64,000 bases of DNA from Malania oleifera (Eukaryota > Streptophyta > Magnoliopsida > Santalales > Ximeniaceae), in assembly GCF_029873635.1 (NCBI RefSeq), contig NC_080422.1, positions 19,124,095 through 19,188,094 on the forward strand, given 5' to 3'. Below the pieces are notes generated by a model. The model saw only the letters and a list, made by a program, of their open reading frames with translations, ran no database searches and was not told the DNA's origin. The position numbers were made by a program, and so were the translations under genes. Positions within the stretch are counted from its first letter, which is position 1. Every line of letters starts with the position of its first letter. Shown here piece by piece: positions 22,387 to 33,975 of this stretch.

Positions 22387-24065
22387 ATGGCACAAATAGG
22401 AGTAGCTCCCTTTGGTGAGGGTCAATCCTCAACTAGGCCACCCATTTTTTGTGGACTAAATTACACTTTTTTTGGAAGCAACGAATGAGAATTTACCTTC
22501 AAACAATGGACTGAAAGGCATGGAATGTAGTCATAAATGGAAATCTGATTCCTACCAAACTAGTAGATGGAAAAGAAGTACCTAAATAAGATAAAGAACT
22601 AGTCGAATTAGAATACAAAATGCTGCAAATTAACTCAAGTACAATAAATGCCTTATACTGTGCACTTGATACAAATGAATTCAATAAAGTAATGGCGAGT
22701 AAAATTAGAAGTAACTTATGAAGGCACGGTAGATGTTAGGGAAAGTATACTTGGTATGTTAACTAGTTAATACGAAGCTTTTAAGAATGAATTCCAATGA
22801 AACTATAATGAGCATGTACACTAGGTTCACACATATCATAAACTCGCTAGTGCCTTAGGAAAAACTTATTCCACCCATGAGATGATTCGAAAAATTTTAA
22901 GAGCACTTCCACCGATTTGGGAACCAAATGCCACAACCATTACGGAAAGGAGAAATCTTAAGACAATTTCCTTAGATGAACTCATAGGATCTCTTCTAAA
23001 CTATGAAATGATATTAAGGGGAAAAAACACTGAAAAAAAAAAAAAAAAAAAAAGTCTATAGCTCTAAAAGCCTTAAAAGAACATTCAAGTGAAGAAGATA
23101 ATGAATCTAGTGAATTAGAATATGAAGACTTAGCTCTCATAACTAAAAGACTTGGAAAATTCCTAAAAGGAAACAAGAAATTCACTAGAAAATTTAACAG
23201 ATCAAAAACTGAAAGAGGTGAACGTAATACAAAGGAACATAAAAGCAAAAATGATCCTCCCACTTCCTATCATTGTAAAAAGGTCAGGCACATCAAGCTG
23301 GAATGCCCACAACTCAAGAAGGAAAAGAAAAAGAAAAAAAAGAAACCTGCAATGAAGGGAACTTGGGATGACACAAGTTCGAGTGAATTAGAGAGTGAGT
23401 CGAGCGATCAAGAAGTAGCAAACATGTGCTTCATGGAACACAATGAAGATATAAACTCTTATTACTCTCTCTCTGAAGATTCGTGTGATGAATCTTGTAG
23501 TAATTCTTGTGAAAGCATGCCCTTTTACAAAGAACTTCAAGCTGAGTTATTTTCTCTACATAACAAGTTCATTAAAGTATCAAAAAGGAACATAAGCTTA
23601 AAACAACAAAATGAAACACTTAGAAATCAGCTTGAATCCTCAAAACTTGTTGAAGAAGAAAAAGACTTAAAGATTGAAGAACTTGAGAAGAAAGTAGATA
23701 ACTTGTCTCAAAAATTAGCTAAGTCTCAAGTGAATGAAGATAACAATAGAGTGCAAGAAATAAATGATCTTAAAAACCAAATTCAAGATAAAGAAAAGAT
23801 CATCTACAATTTTATCGAAGGTAAAGATAACTTCAAAAAAATGGTAGGACAAAAAAGGATGCCAAACAACAAAGAAGGAATCAGGTATAATGGAGCACCA
23901 AATAAAAGAAAGAAAAACTTATTTATGGGATATTTTGTAAACCAATCTAGACATTATGCAAGCACTTCATCAACAAATATTTATGAGCACACCACTTGCT
24001 ACATGTGTAAAAATAAAGGCCACATAATGTTTAATTGTCCACTCAAAAAAAGTATGTTAAAGTAA
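22387..24065 (+). pseudogene. gag: SIRE-like copia gag (frameshifted, with stops)
   Basis: It starts MAQIGVAPFGEGQSSTRPPI, the usual SIRE Gag opening, and passes through a WKQRMRIYLQTMD-type segment reached after a frame shift near 22470. A degenerate zinc knuckle (HCKKVRHIKLECP, about 23268) follows. The last 237 residues (23352-24065) are intact. They hold an acidic serine-rich start, a coiled coil with heptads (about residues 75-155) and a good CCHC knuckle, CYMCKNKGHIMFNCP, at about 23998. An A-run of about 20 bases at 23033-23053 adds a frame break. Gag would package the element RNA, but this copy cannot. Confidence 0.88.
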
Positions 24066-24177
24066 AAAATGAGTGGAAAATAAATACTAAAACTTAAAGA
24101 AAGTTAAGAAAGTTTGGGATCCAAAAGTAACAACATAATTCCTATCTTGTAGGTTTGATTTAGGACAACTCCATCTA

Positions 24178-24727
24178 AGGATAAATGGTACTTGGATAGC
24201 GGATGTTCAAGGCATATGACGGGAGATAAATCTAAGTTCACTTCTCTCACTTAAAAGGATGGAGGATTTTTTACCTTCGGTGACAATGCAAAAGGCAAGA
24301 TCATCGGGATTAGTAAAATAAGTAAAGACTCATTACTTACTATAGATGATGTCTTGTTAGTAGATGGTCTAAAGCATAATTTATTAAGCATTAGTCAACT
24401 TAGCAACAAAGGATTTGAAATAATGTTTAAGAAAGACAAATGCATAATTTAAGATTCTAAGGAACAAAAGACACTATTCATTGCACATAGGATGAACAAT
24501 GTATATTGCATAAACCTTGATAGCTTGATCTCTCAAGACTGCTTAGCGGCCATGAGTGAACATAGTTGGCTTTGGCATAGGAGGCTAGGACATGCAAGCA
24601 TGGATCTTATATCTAAGCTTTCCAAAGAGAATTTACTTAAAGGCTTGCCCAACACCAAATTTGTCAAAGATAAAGTGTGTGCTGCTTGTCAACTAGGAAA
24701 ACAAATCAAGAAAAGCTTTCATAGCTA
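24178..24727 (+). pseudogene. SIRE-like copia protease and pre-integrase zinc domain (truncated)
   Basis: The protease motif WYLDSGCSRHMTG lies at about 24185-24223, followed by VDGLKHNLLSISQL. The GAG-pre-integrase zinc domain follows: WLWHRRLGHASMDLISKLSK, then CAACQLGKQIKKSF (H-x-H and C-x2-C spacing). Homology stops at about 24722, just where the integrase catalytic core should begin, and LTR-type sequence follows. Two in-frame stops lie upstream (24255 and 24450 area). Confidence 0.87.
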
Positions 24728-25558
24728 GTGAGCCTTTGCATCTTGGTTGCAAGTCTCATCAAGCTTGTGATTTTTAAGTTGCAAAAATATTTCTTCACAA
24801 GCTTACATATTTTCAAATATCTCTTGAGCTATTATTTTTGAGAAAAACGTATTTGAGATATTTTGAATATTTTAGTTGAAATACTTTGAAACTTGTTTTG
24901 ATTGATTTACTTTGATTATTTGTTTCAAAGTTTGCTTGGAAATGCACTCTAGATCTTGATTGTATATTTACATTAGATAGAGTGTTTAGCACACATTATT
25001 AAGCATCGAGCATATTTACTATCCTTTGTGCTTGCATTATTGTCTGGACTGTATTGTGGTACATATATGCTTTTTGAGAAGCATATTTCTGTGTACACAA
25101 AATATTTATTGAATATTTGTTGTATTTCAAGCATGGGCCTGAAGAGGGAGACTAACCCTATTGAATAGTCCCGGATTGGCTTAGACCCAGTTAGGAAAGT
25201 TAGGTGCACCATCCTGGTAAAGTGTGGTTGTATGTTGACGTCAGTCTTGTACTAATTGACCTGGTTGTATTTAGGTGCCGCTCTATTCGTGAAGTGAGCC
25301 TTATAGTGGAATCCTTGTGCTGGTAAGCCAAGGTGGGGACGTAGGCATTTTGGCTGAACCTCAATAACATATCGGGTATGCAATTTATTTTTTCGCAATT
25401 TATTTGCCATACTTGAATGCTTTATTGTGATTGATTGGATTTATAACTACATAAACAGACCCTAGGTTGCGTAATACTGTTACTGGATTAGTTGAACCTA
25501 GAAGAAAAATTTTTAAATTTCCAATTCACCCCCTCTTGGGATTGCACCAAAATCAACA
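24728..25558 (+). mobile_element. Truncated SIRE-type LTR (R-U5 part)
   Basis: It is related to the 3' part of the solo LTR 493-2824: the GTTGCAAAAATATT block, AGCATGGGCCTGAAGAG, CCGGATTGGCTTAGACC, AGCCAAGGTGGGGACGTAGG and the ending GGGATTGCACCAAAATCAACA. The U3 half is missing. Its 3' end differs from the LTR at 20310-22329, so it belongs to another element and is not the 3' LTR of that copia copy. Confidence 0.78.
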
Positions 25559-26232
25559 CAGGACTTAAGTGTTAAAATTTAAAGGGTTTCGGGCGACCGA
25601 ACTTGTGTGTTGAAAACGCCTTGGTTGACTGAATTTGTGAAAATTCAAAATGTTTACAGAAGGGTCGGGCGACCGAACCGAATTGAACTGAGTGTTCTCA
25701 GTCGACTGAACATTTAATCATGACTTTTTCAACAACCCGAGCGCCCAAACTTCACAGTCATTTTGACCTCAGGCGACCGAAAGTTGAAGTTCGGTAGACC
25801 GAACTTAGGCTCAGGCGACCAAACCTTGAGCAGGTTGGAACTCGCCTTAGACTCAGCCACGCGAAGCTTTGTCCAGGAACCCAAACATCAAAAATGCACT
25901 TTCTTCATGTGTCTATTCGGGTGACTGAACCTAAGGTCCGGGCAATCGAATCTCTCGGGTTGCCTTATTTTAACCGCAGTAATTAGGATTAAAACTTAAT
26001 TAAACATTTTCTAAAATCCCTAATATGTTCCTAACGGTCAAAAATCCTCCCAACAATATATATACCCCCCCTCATAACTCCTTATTAGCATTGAGATTAA
26101 CCCAAAAATTCTCTCAAAATATATACTTAATTTTTTACTCTCTTTTTATTATTCTTTTGATAAATAGGAAGAAATTTTTTGAATGCCCAATTCACCCCCC
26201 CCCCCTTTCTGGGGAATACACCAATTCCAACA
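25559..26232 (+). mobile_element. Second truncated SIRE-type LTR (U3-centre fused to the 3' end)
   Basis: The segment has GGGCGACCGAAC-like motifs (25590-25960), a TATA box (ATATATATACC, about 26054), then jumps to the terminal block CAATTCACCCC...ACCAATTCCAACA. The 5' start and most of R-U5 are missing. Right of 26232 the Tat integrase begins on the opposite strand. Confidence 0.75.
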
Positions 26233-26761
26233 AATAGGGTGCCTTTTGAAAAATCTTTCTTCACCACAAAGGGCCCTTTATAGTTGGGCATCCACTTGTT
26301 GCGAGGATCAATATGGATTGGTAAAATCTTCTTTAACACTAAATTTCCCTCCTGGAATTGTCAGAGCTGAACCTTTTTGTTGAAAGCCCTAATCATCCTC
26401 CTTTAGTATGGTTCCCCGCAAGCTATAGTGGCCATTCTTTTCTCCTCAATCAGGTTTAACTGGTCATACTTGGATTGTATCCATTCTGCCTCAGTTAGTT
26501 CTACTTCCTTCAGGACCCACAATGAGGGAATTTAAACTTCTATTAGGACCACGACTTCCATTCCGTATGCTAGAAAGAAAGGAGTAGATCTGATGGAGGT
26601 TCGAACCGTAGTTCTGTAGGCTATTAGGGTGAATGGGAGCTTGTCATGCCAATATTTGTAGGTTTTAGTCATCTTCTCCAAGATATTCTTAATGTTCTTA
26701 TTGGCTGCTTCCACTGCCCCATTCATCTGTGGTCTATAAGGAGCTGAATTTGTGATGTTTA
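26233..26761 (-). pseudogene. Tat-type Ty3/gypsy integrase, C-terminal part
   Basis: On the minus strand the translation gives NSAPYRPQMNGAVEAANKN (the catalytic Glu region), ILEKMTKTYKYWHDKLPF, a PFFLAYGMEV block and RNKWMPNYKGPFVVKKDFSK near the end. These are Tat-lineage signatures. It continues the integrase core at 37233-37655 and is separated from it by a 10.47-kb insertion. The end of the gene, after FSKGTLF, is cut by the LTR ending at 26232. Confidence 0.88.
26757..26761. repeat. Target-site duplication GTTTA, left copy
   Basis: It pairs with GTCTA at 37233-37237, one transition apart, on the two sides of the 26762-37232 element. Confidence 0.8.
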
Positions 26762-29036
26762 TGTAATGCCCTGATTTTTTGAACCATTTTTTTCCCTTCT
26801 TATAAAATATTATTACTCCGATAAATATCTGATACCATAATTTATAGTCAAAGTCAACCCGGACCCATAGGTACCGGGGATTTACCTGTTTATACATACA
26901 TATCACCTAAGCAGCAGAACTATAACATACTTAACATATATAAATAACCAGGGTTTCATTATCTCTACATATAAACATAAATACCCCAAAAATCCATTAT
27001 ATCCCCGACTCGATTACTTACCCTGCTATTGGGGAAAACCAATGAACTCCTCAGTCACGGAGCTCGCTCCACTCATCTATCAGGATTTCCTAAAATACTT
27101 GTAATGCTAGGATGAGATACCTCTCAGTAAGGGAAATAGACTAATATCAGTGTGTGACAACATGATTTTGTCATTTTATAAACATTTACAACAAATAATT
27201 TAATTGTAGTATAACTTAAGTTGTAGCTGATAATATATGGAAAATCTGTACTTATAATCATACTCATAATGAATTTACATAATATTGAAATCATCTGCTA
27301 AATCTGTATAATACTGAAATTATACCCTGAATGTCCGTGTATCATGATTCCACCCCTCATGATCTGGGTTGTGTGGCCCGAAGGCTGGACCTAACCTGGC
27401 TAGCCTACTAGGTTAAGTCAAACATAACATACTATGCACGATTGCCCACCCAACCTTGCCTGCCCATCCTACTACACCGCATGCACTTCTAGCGGGTCAG
27501 TAACATAGTGGGTGTCCTACTACACCGACTCACTTCTAGGCTAATCGGCCGCCGACCCACACTTCCTTACTAGTATGGTTGCACTGTCAGCTATACCCAA
27601 TCTGGTCCGCCTAACCTACTACACCGTCAGGTCCACTAGGGCCGGCACTCAGTGGGTATACCTACTACACTGATTTGACTAGCTAGCTACGATATGGTGC
27701 TCTATAACCTAAGTAACCATCCAAGTTATGATACAATATAATAAATTTCACATAACATATATTTCTGTTCGTAAATAATTTTTTCACATTATTGTAATAA
27801 AATTTGGCTTTCACATTTTCCTGAATAAAAACTGTCATTTCATAATTTCTGAATCATAACATCATAATAATACTGATCACGACATCTCTGCCGACTATCA
27901 TATCAAAATATACTGAAAAATAACTTAATTTCTGTACTGATTATCATTTTTCTAAAATCACTATAATATCATGCTTATTCCATGAAATAAAAACATATTC
28001 TGATATACTGTTAATACATTCAATTTATACTCATGCCACATGTGTGAGTAATTCTTTATAATAATATCTGGCCTGGAAAACATAATTTACTGATAAAATA
28101 TCCTTAAATATAATATCATGATTTACTCAGTTCAACATCAATATTTCCCAAAATTAATTATATCATACAAATAATTTATAAAACATATACTAAATAATAA
28201 TAAACATTAAATTTCCTAAAAAACCTGACTTAATCTATTCCTTTACCTAGTTTCCTAAACTACACCTGCAGGGATCCCAAAGTTATACCCACAGCGCTCA
28301 CTCGAACCCTGAATTCAATTACCCTAATTTAATCAAGTCAACACTAAATAAAATACGATTTTAACATTTCCTACACACATAAATTCCAAATAAATAATTA
28401 AACTCCCAAAATAACCAAATTTCCCTTTTCCCAAAATCTCACTCTCACTTTGGAGTAGTGCCTAGGACCCCCAAACTGAAAATTTGTTTCGGCCGAAATG
28501 ACGATGATCGATACTAGGAACCCATGGTGGTGCTCGATCTCAATTTAGTTGAAGATTTAAGGAGAAATTGAGAAAATAGAGGGAGTATAGCCTTCCCCAG
28601 GAGTAGTGCCTACGTTGCTCCAATGACAAATTTGTTTCGGTAGAAATGTCGGTGGCAGAGAATAGAGTCCAGCGGTATTTTTTGATTTTCGATCAGTGTT
28701 CATTAGCCTGATGAAATCGAGGAGACTGAGAGAGAGAGAGAATGAGGAGAGAGAGTGATGAAAGGAGAGAACTAAAAGGCGTAGGGCGGGGCATGAGTTC
28801 CAGAAGGATCAGATTTTTAATTGAAATCTGATCTTCAGAATGCAATCTCAATTTAACATTATTATATTAGTATTATATATATATATATATATATATATTA
28901 CATATTACTTATTTAATGAATTCAATTTAACAATGTTTAATTAATCAATCCAGTTATTTAATTAATTAATCAATTAATAATTAATAATTAATATTTTTTT
29001 TACACTTTCATGCATATTATTTTTTGGGGCATTACA
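26762..29036 (-). repeat. 3' LTR of the Del/Tekay-like element
   Basis: This 2275-bp LTR reads TGTAATGCCCTGATTTTTTG at its left edge and GGGGCATTACA at its right edge. It aligns along its whole length with 34948-37232. Differences are frequent and many are C/T or G/A. An AT microsatellite lies near its right end. Confidence 0.92.
28873..28898. repeat. AT dinucleotide microsatellite
   Basis: An uninterrupted (AT)n run of about 13 units lies inside the left LTR. The sister LTR has only a short TATATAT at the same place, so the run expanded after insertion or shrank in the other copy. Confidence 0.9.
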
Positions 29037-29050
29037 TTTTCCCCTCCTCA
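29037..29050 (-). promoter_or_regulatory. Polypurine tract
   Basis: On the minus strand GAGGAGGGGAAAA ends exactly at the LTR edge, preceded by GAGGACGAAATTTTTATG. This is the arrangement at the 3' end of Del/Tekay-like elements and primes plus-strand DNA. Confidence 0.8.
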
Positions 29051-30860
29051 TAAAAATTTCGTCCTCAAAATTTGTTGAATACAACTTCAAGTAAAAATTC
29101 ATTGTTAATCTAACAAGTTTTGAATTAATCTTTTAAACAAGTCCATTAGAACTAATAACTAATACATCCTGTTTTAATGCACCTTACTTCAGAACTAACA
29201 CTCAATAACTTAAATTTTCATCTCCAATCTTCCAAAGATCTAACACTGACATAACCTCAAGGCCCCATTATGTTTTTTAGTGAACAACACAAGTGCAACC
29301 TATGATGATGTACTAGATCGAACAAATTCCTTATCGAGGAAATCTTCTAGTTACACCCTAAGTTACCTTAGTTCAATTAGCGTCATTCTATATGAAGCAG
29401 TTGGCATAGGCTCTATTCCTAGCACCAAGTCTATATTAAATTCAATCTCCTCTTAGAGGTAGCCCTAATAAATCATTTGTGAAGCACATCTAAAAATTCA
29501 TCACCTCTGGGTAAAGAAGTTTGGAATTCGTTAACTCATATATTTATTTCATTGCTACTACAAACTCCAGACATGTGCCTAAATTCTATCTTTTCACAAG
29601 CACCCAAGATGTCAAATATGAGAGTTTTTTAGTTAGAAAGAAAATCCTCACTCCATTTGGATTTCTAAATACTATTTTCTTTTGAAAAAACAAACAACTA
29701 GGTGAATGTCAATAGATAACCACCAATGGCTAGCCTCATCTTTAAATAGAGAACTTGCGATAGTGACTCATACTCATCAAGAACCGTACCTGCTGGGACA
29801 TCCTAGACTAGAATGTGTAATCATTTTCTTGTCATAACAAATGTATAAAAGGCACCTCAAACCTCTCATCATAACTTTGTAATTTGTTTGAGTAAAAATT
29901 ATATGAACTCCCAAACATTCCCTGGAATTCTAATCACCCAATTTCTTTTCAATGTCAAACTAATGCACATGCTTACACTTTTAAATCAGGGTAATGTGTC
30001 ATTTTCCTACCAAATTGGTTCCTCGATTTTTTTTTCTTGTTTTAAACAATTTTTTTTAAACTTAACTTCTAACCTATAGTGGCACATGTTGAATATCAAA
30101 ATATAGTCAGAAAATGTCCTCAATAAAAAACATGGACTACAATTATGGCAAGTCTAAGTCCTCATATATTGACTCAAGCCAACCCTGATCTTGCTTCAGT
30201 GGCTAGACAAATATGCAATACACATGTGCCTTGGATTTTGGTATATAATACAATACTAATGAAGTCGTTTAGTCAACTATGATCAGTGATCGGACATTGT
30301 CTGGTAGCATAAATCTTGTGTGAAATGGACTAGGAAGGAAAGGGTGACATTTATTGTACTAGAGAGTTGTTAATGGTAGAAGGATTAGATTCTGAAGATG
30401 GCTTCAAAATCCATAATCAACTACGGATAACCATAGAAGATTTCACATGAAGTTGTATACAAGTTAAATCCCAACCTAGTCGATGCCTAAGTTGTTAAAT
30501 TGGTGTCCCATTTTCAAATAGGATTCACATAGGATAAAGAGGAAAGATAAAGCTCCAGATCTGAGAATACATGGTTTTCCTTCTGGAAAGCAAATTCCTA
30601 AAGATCCAAGTATCATTATAATTTTTCTTCTAAGTAGGGTTCTAAAAATGATTATGTTAGGTGTTATTTGATTCAAAGGATCCTTCGAAAGACTTGGAAA
30701 TGTGATGCCCATGACATCAAAGGGAATAAAGAATTTTCACAGAACATAGGAGTCCAATTATTGCTTACTTAGTATCTTACATTCTTATGGGCAACTTAAT
30801 TTTAGGATTACACTGTCCCTACTATTTTGGTCGACTTATGAAAATATGAAAATATGTAAC
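29051..30860 (-). other. Degenerate internal region with a second gypsy RT relic
   Basis: No open gene survives here. At about 29266-29515 the minus strand still reads as the start of a Ty3/gypsy RT: GLPLRG, then FNIDLVLGIEPMPTASYRM, DFLDKEFVRSS and VALVLFTKKHNGA across stops. This duplicates the RT start at 30863-31245, so it is a foreign or duplicated piece. I recognise nothing certain in the rest. Confidence 0.5.
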
Positions 30861-30862
30861 CG

Positions 30863-31372
30863 ATGCACACTCTCATCGACCCATCTTTATTTTCCCCAAA
30901 CAATATTGGCACTCCCCAGGGCGACACGTTGGGCCAAATAAAGCCCTTATCTAATAGTTCCTACAAATGTTCTTTTAACTCTTTTAACTCCGTCGGTGCC
31001 ATTTTGTATGGCGCCTTCGAAATTGGCACTGTCCCTAAAAGTAAATCAATAACAAATTCTACCTCACGATTAGGAGGTAGTCCCAAAAATTCCTCAGGGA
31101 ATACACCAGGAAAATCCCTCACTACCGGAATATCCTTAATTTCCCCTTCCGATACTTCCTTCACACAAGGAAAATATCCATGGCAACCCTCTAATAACAA
31201 CCTCCTCGCTTGAATGGCGGATAACAACTGTGGTGGGGTGCACACCTATGACCCCACAAATCTATACCTCTGTCCTCTTGGAGGTCTGAACACTACCTAT
31301 TTCTGATAATAGTCTACACTGGTGTATTTAGCTGTCAGCTAGTCCATACCCAATATTCTATCGAATCCTTGC
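30863..31372 (-). pseudogene. Del/Tekay-like protease end and RT start
   Basis: The minus strand gives PPQLLSAIQARRLLLEGCHG, GLPPNREVEFVIDLLLGTVP and KAPYKMAPTELKELKEHL. Then, after a stop, it gives a [22 protein letters not shown] segment. It is the same junction region as 19540-19900 in the plus-strand copy. The RT breaks off at about 30860, before the catalytic motif. On the upstream side it is cut by the solo LTR at 31373. Confidence 0.87.
31368..31372. repeat. Target-site duplication CTTGC, left copy
   Basis: CTTGC recurs at 33593-33597 and brackets the solo LTR 31373-33592. Confidence 0.88.
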
Positions 31373-33592
31373 TATTAACTCTATGAGTCAAATCCTATTT
31401 TGATAATGACAAATCACTTGGTATTTGATCTGTGCATTGAGATTGTGAACAGGAACCATATTTAGCATGCACGGCAGGATAGAAAGTCATAAAAGCCATG
31501 AAGACTAACGTATGAATGTCTTGGAAAAATTCATGAAACTAAAAGAATTGAAGAATGAAGATGCAAGCAGCAAGTTAAAGATCGTCATGGGAATGGGTAT
31601 TTAGAACTAAATGTATTTACAAATTTCATATGATTTCATTTGAGGCTCAAAATATACCCTAAACTGACCTTGGGACTCGTGCATCTCATGAACATCTTTA
31701 GGGGATATTTATGGACTTAGAGATTGTTTTTGAAACCCCGAAAAATATTTTATAAAAGATCAAAGAAAGAGAGCAAAACAGATTTTTGAAACTAAAAATA
31801 AAAATCCAAAAAATGCACTATTCAGAAGACCGAACTCCCTGTTTAGTCGTCTGAAGTGTCAACTTCAGAAGACCAAAGTTAAGCTCAATCATCTGAAGAA
31901 TTTCTTTAGAAGACCTAAGATTAAGTTCAGTCGTCTAAAGAATTATTGGAGAAACAAAGAAATAGGCAGAAGCACACCAGAAGACTGAATCCTGATTTTA
32001 GTCATCTGAACCCGCAACTTCAAAAGATTGAACCCCAACTTCAGTTGCCTGACCCTATGTCTAGGTTCTATTTTTTGAAGCTATAAGGAACTTCAGTTGT
32101 CTGAACTTACGGGAAGATTAAAATTTTGATTTTTTAATGAGAGAACACACGAGTTATTTCTTCAACAAGTTGATCCAACGGTTAGAAATATTCTTAAGGG
32201 CAAGGTTACCTATATAATCAACATCTAAACCCTTGTGCCCCCAAGAAGTGAAAAGAGAAACAACCTTTGGCATACTATTGAGCATATTGTACGTTTAACA
32301 TAACTTGGGAGAACTTTTAATACACTGTAGAAATTTTTGCTTGGGATTTCAAAGTTTATATGTCAAATCTAAGCTAAGGCTATCTTGATCTTCAAAAGGC
32401 AATCTAGCAATTGTTGTGCTTTCATTTTGGTATTGAGGTTTGGTAAATCGATTTGCTTGTTAATATTTATTCTCATAGAGCTCTTCATCTAAATCGATTT
32501 GCTTGTTAATACCTATTCTCAAAGAGTTTTTCATCTCAAAATACATTATTGAATATTAGTTGAGACATTGATTTTAAGTGTTCTTATATTAAAATGTTTT
32601 GACAAGATCACTATTTGAGAAAAGTTTTCACCATTGGTTAAACAGTTTTGATTTTAAGTGTGTATTCAGTTAAAGATTCGATATTTTAGATATTACAAAA
32701 CCACTTGATTAAATATCCTTAGTGTTCATAACTATATATATTATTGAAGGATATTTTTTGAAAAATACTATATTAGGTTTTTGATCTTTGGAAATCATAT
32801 ATATATATATATTTGCATATTACAATGATCATATTGTGGTTGAATATTTGGAAGAAAACTTATTGATTTTGATCGTTATAATAATCAAGACAAATCTTTT
32901 GATAAGTTCACATTTGATATTCGTGCATCAAATAAGTTGAACTAGAATCCTAATTTCTCCAAAGCATTTACTTATATATTATTTTAGGAGATTTGATAAA
33001 AGGGAAATTGGTTGAATCATATCATTCATATAACGATTGTATTGTTACATACATATTGAGCTTCAAGTTTCATCATATGGATATGTGTTAGGATTTTCAA
33101 TTGTACTCACTAGCTTTTTTAGAAGCAATATTGAGTTGTTTTGCAGATTTAAAATTCTATATTGTAATCACGGTTCGGGTTGTGAACCGGGTGAGGAGGA
33201 AGTTGTGCCTCTTGTAAGCAGCGGATGTAAGGGAAGCTTCATCCCAATTAAAGGAGTGGGGATTTAGTGGAATCCTTGAGTGGGTTGCTCAATGCGAGGA
33301 TGTAGGCCAGGTTGGCTGAACCTCGTAAAAACTGTGTTTACCTTCTCTCTTCATTTACTCCTTTTATTTTTCGCAACGCATTTCATTATCTATCTTGCAT
33401 GTGTGTATGTTGAATAACCCCACACACACTTAATTGAGTAAAAAGAATTCATTAATATAATAATTTAAATCAGCCTCAAAACCCTGCAATTAATTAGTTA
33501 AATATAAAAATAGTGATTAAGAGTGGTAAATCATCTGAAAGATTTTAAAATACCCAATTCACCCCCCTCTTGGGATTACACCTAAATTAACA
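31373..33592 (+). mobile_element. Solo LTR, SIRE-like, nested in the Del/Tekay-like element
   Basis: This 2220-bp LTR starts TATTAACTC, so the expected first dinucleotide TG appears changed to TA. It ends TAAATTAACA. The perfect 5-bp duplication CTTGC fixes both edges. The opening aligns with the LTR at 493 (GTCAAATCCTATTTTGATAATGAC-like block) and the end has CCCCCCTCTTGGGATTACACC. The U3 has AGAAGACCGAA / AGTCGTCTGAA motifs at 31830-32120, then a TATATAA box at about 32213. It splits the protease domain between its central and final parts. Confidence 0.9.
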
Positions 33593-33597
33593 CTTGC
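33593..33597. repeat. Target-site duplication CTTGC, right copy
   Basis: This is the partner of 31368-31372. Confidence 0.88.
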
Positions 33598-33975
33598 ATG
33601 TCTAACACTACAAGATTAGCTAGTAATATTCTTTCCTAAATTCCCACTGGATAGTTTTTTAAGTACCCTTCCACATCTCACTACTGATCCAGTTGGTGTG
33701 GCTACTGAAAAATCAGTATCTAACAACTGTGTCCCAACTCCAGTCATCTTAAGATATCCCAATGACACGAACGAATGGGTGGCACCTGATTCAAATATAA
33801 CAACAGCTTTATATGATAAAAAAATAATCATACCAGTCGCAACGTCGCTTGCAACCTCAGCATCTCCCAATGTCAATGCATAGTCCCGTTCCTGCGCAGT
33901 ATTCCTATGTTGACTACCACGAGGTGCCTGAATGTTCTCCGAAACTAGTTTATTGTAGGTGTATTTAAGTGACAC
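33598..33975 (-). pseudogene. Del/Tekay-like aspartic protease with altered active site
   Basis: The minus strand reads NTAQERDYALTLGDAEVASD, then FESGATHSFVSLGYLK. The family motif is FDSGATHSF, so the catalytic Asp is replaced by Glu (codon 33790-33792). The plus-strand relative at 19220 keeps Asp. The C-terminal part (GFDRILGMD type) lies beyond the solo LTR near 31330-31365. Confidence 0.85.

Noticed and set aside
24728..25558. 3' LTR of the copia element that starts at 20310
   Set aside because: Its 3' end and body are closer to the solo LTR at 493 than to 20310-22329, so it comes from another element.
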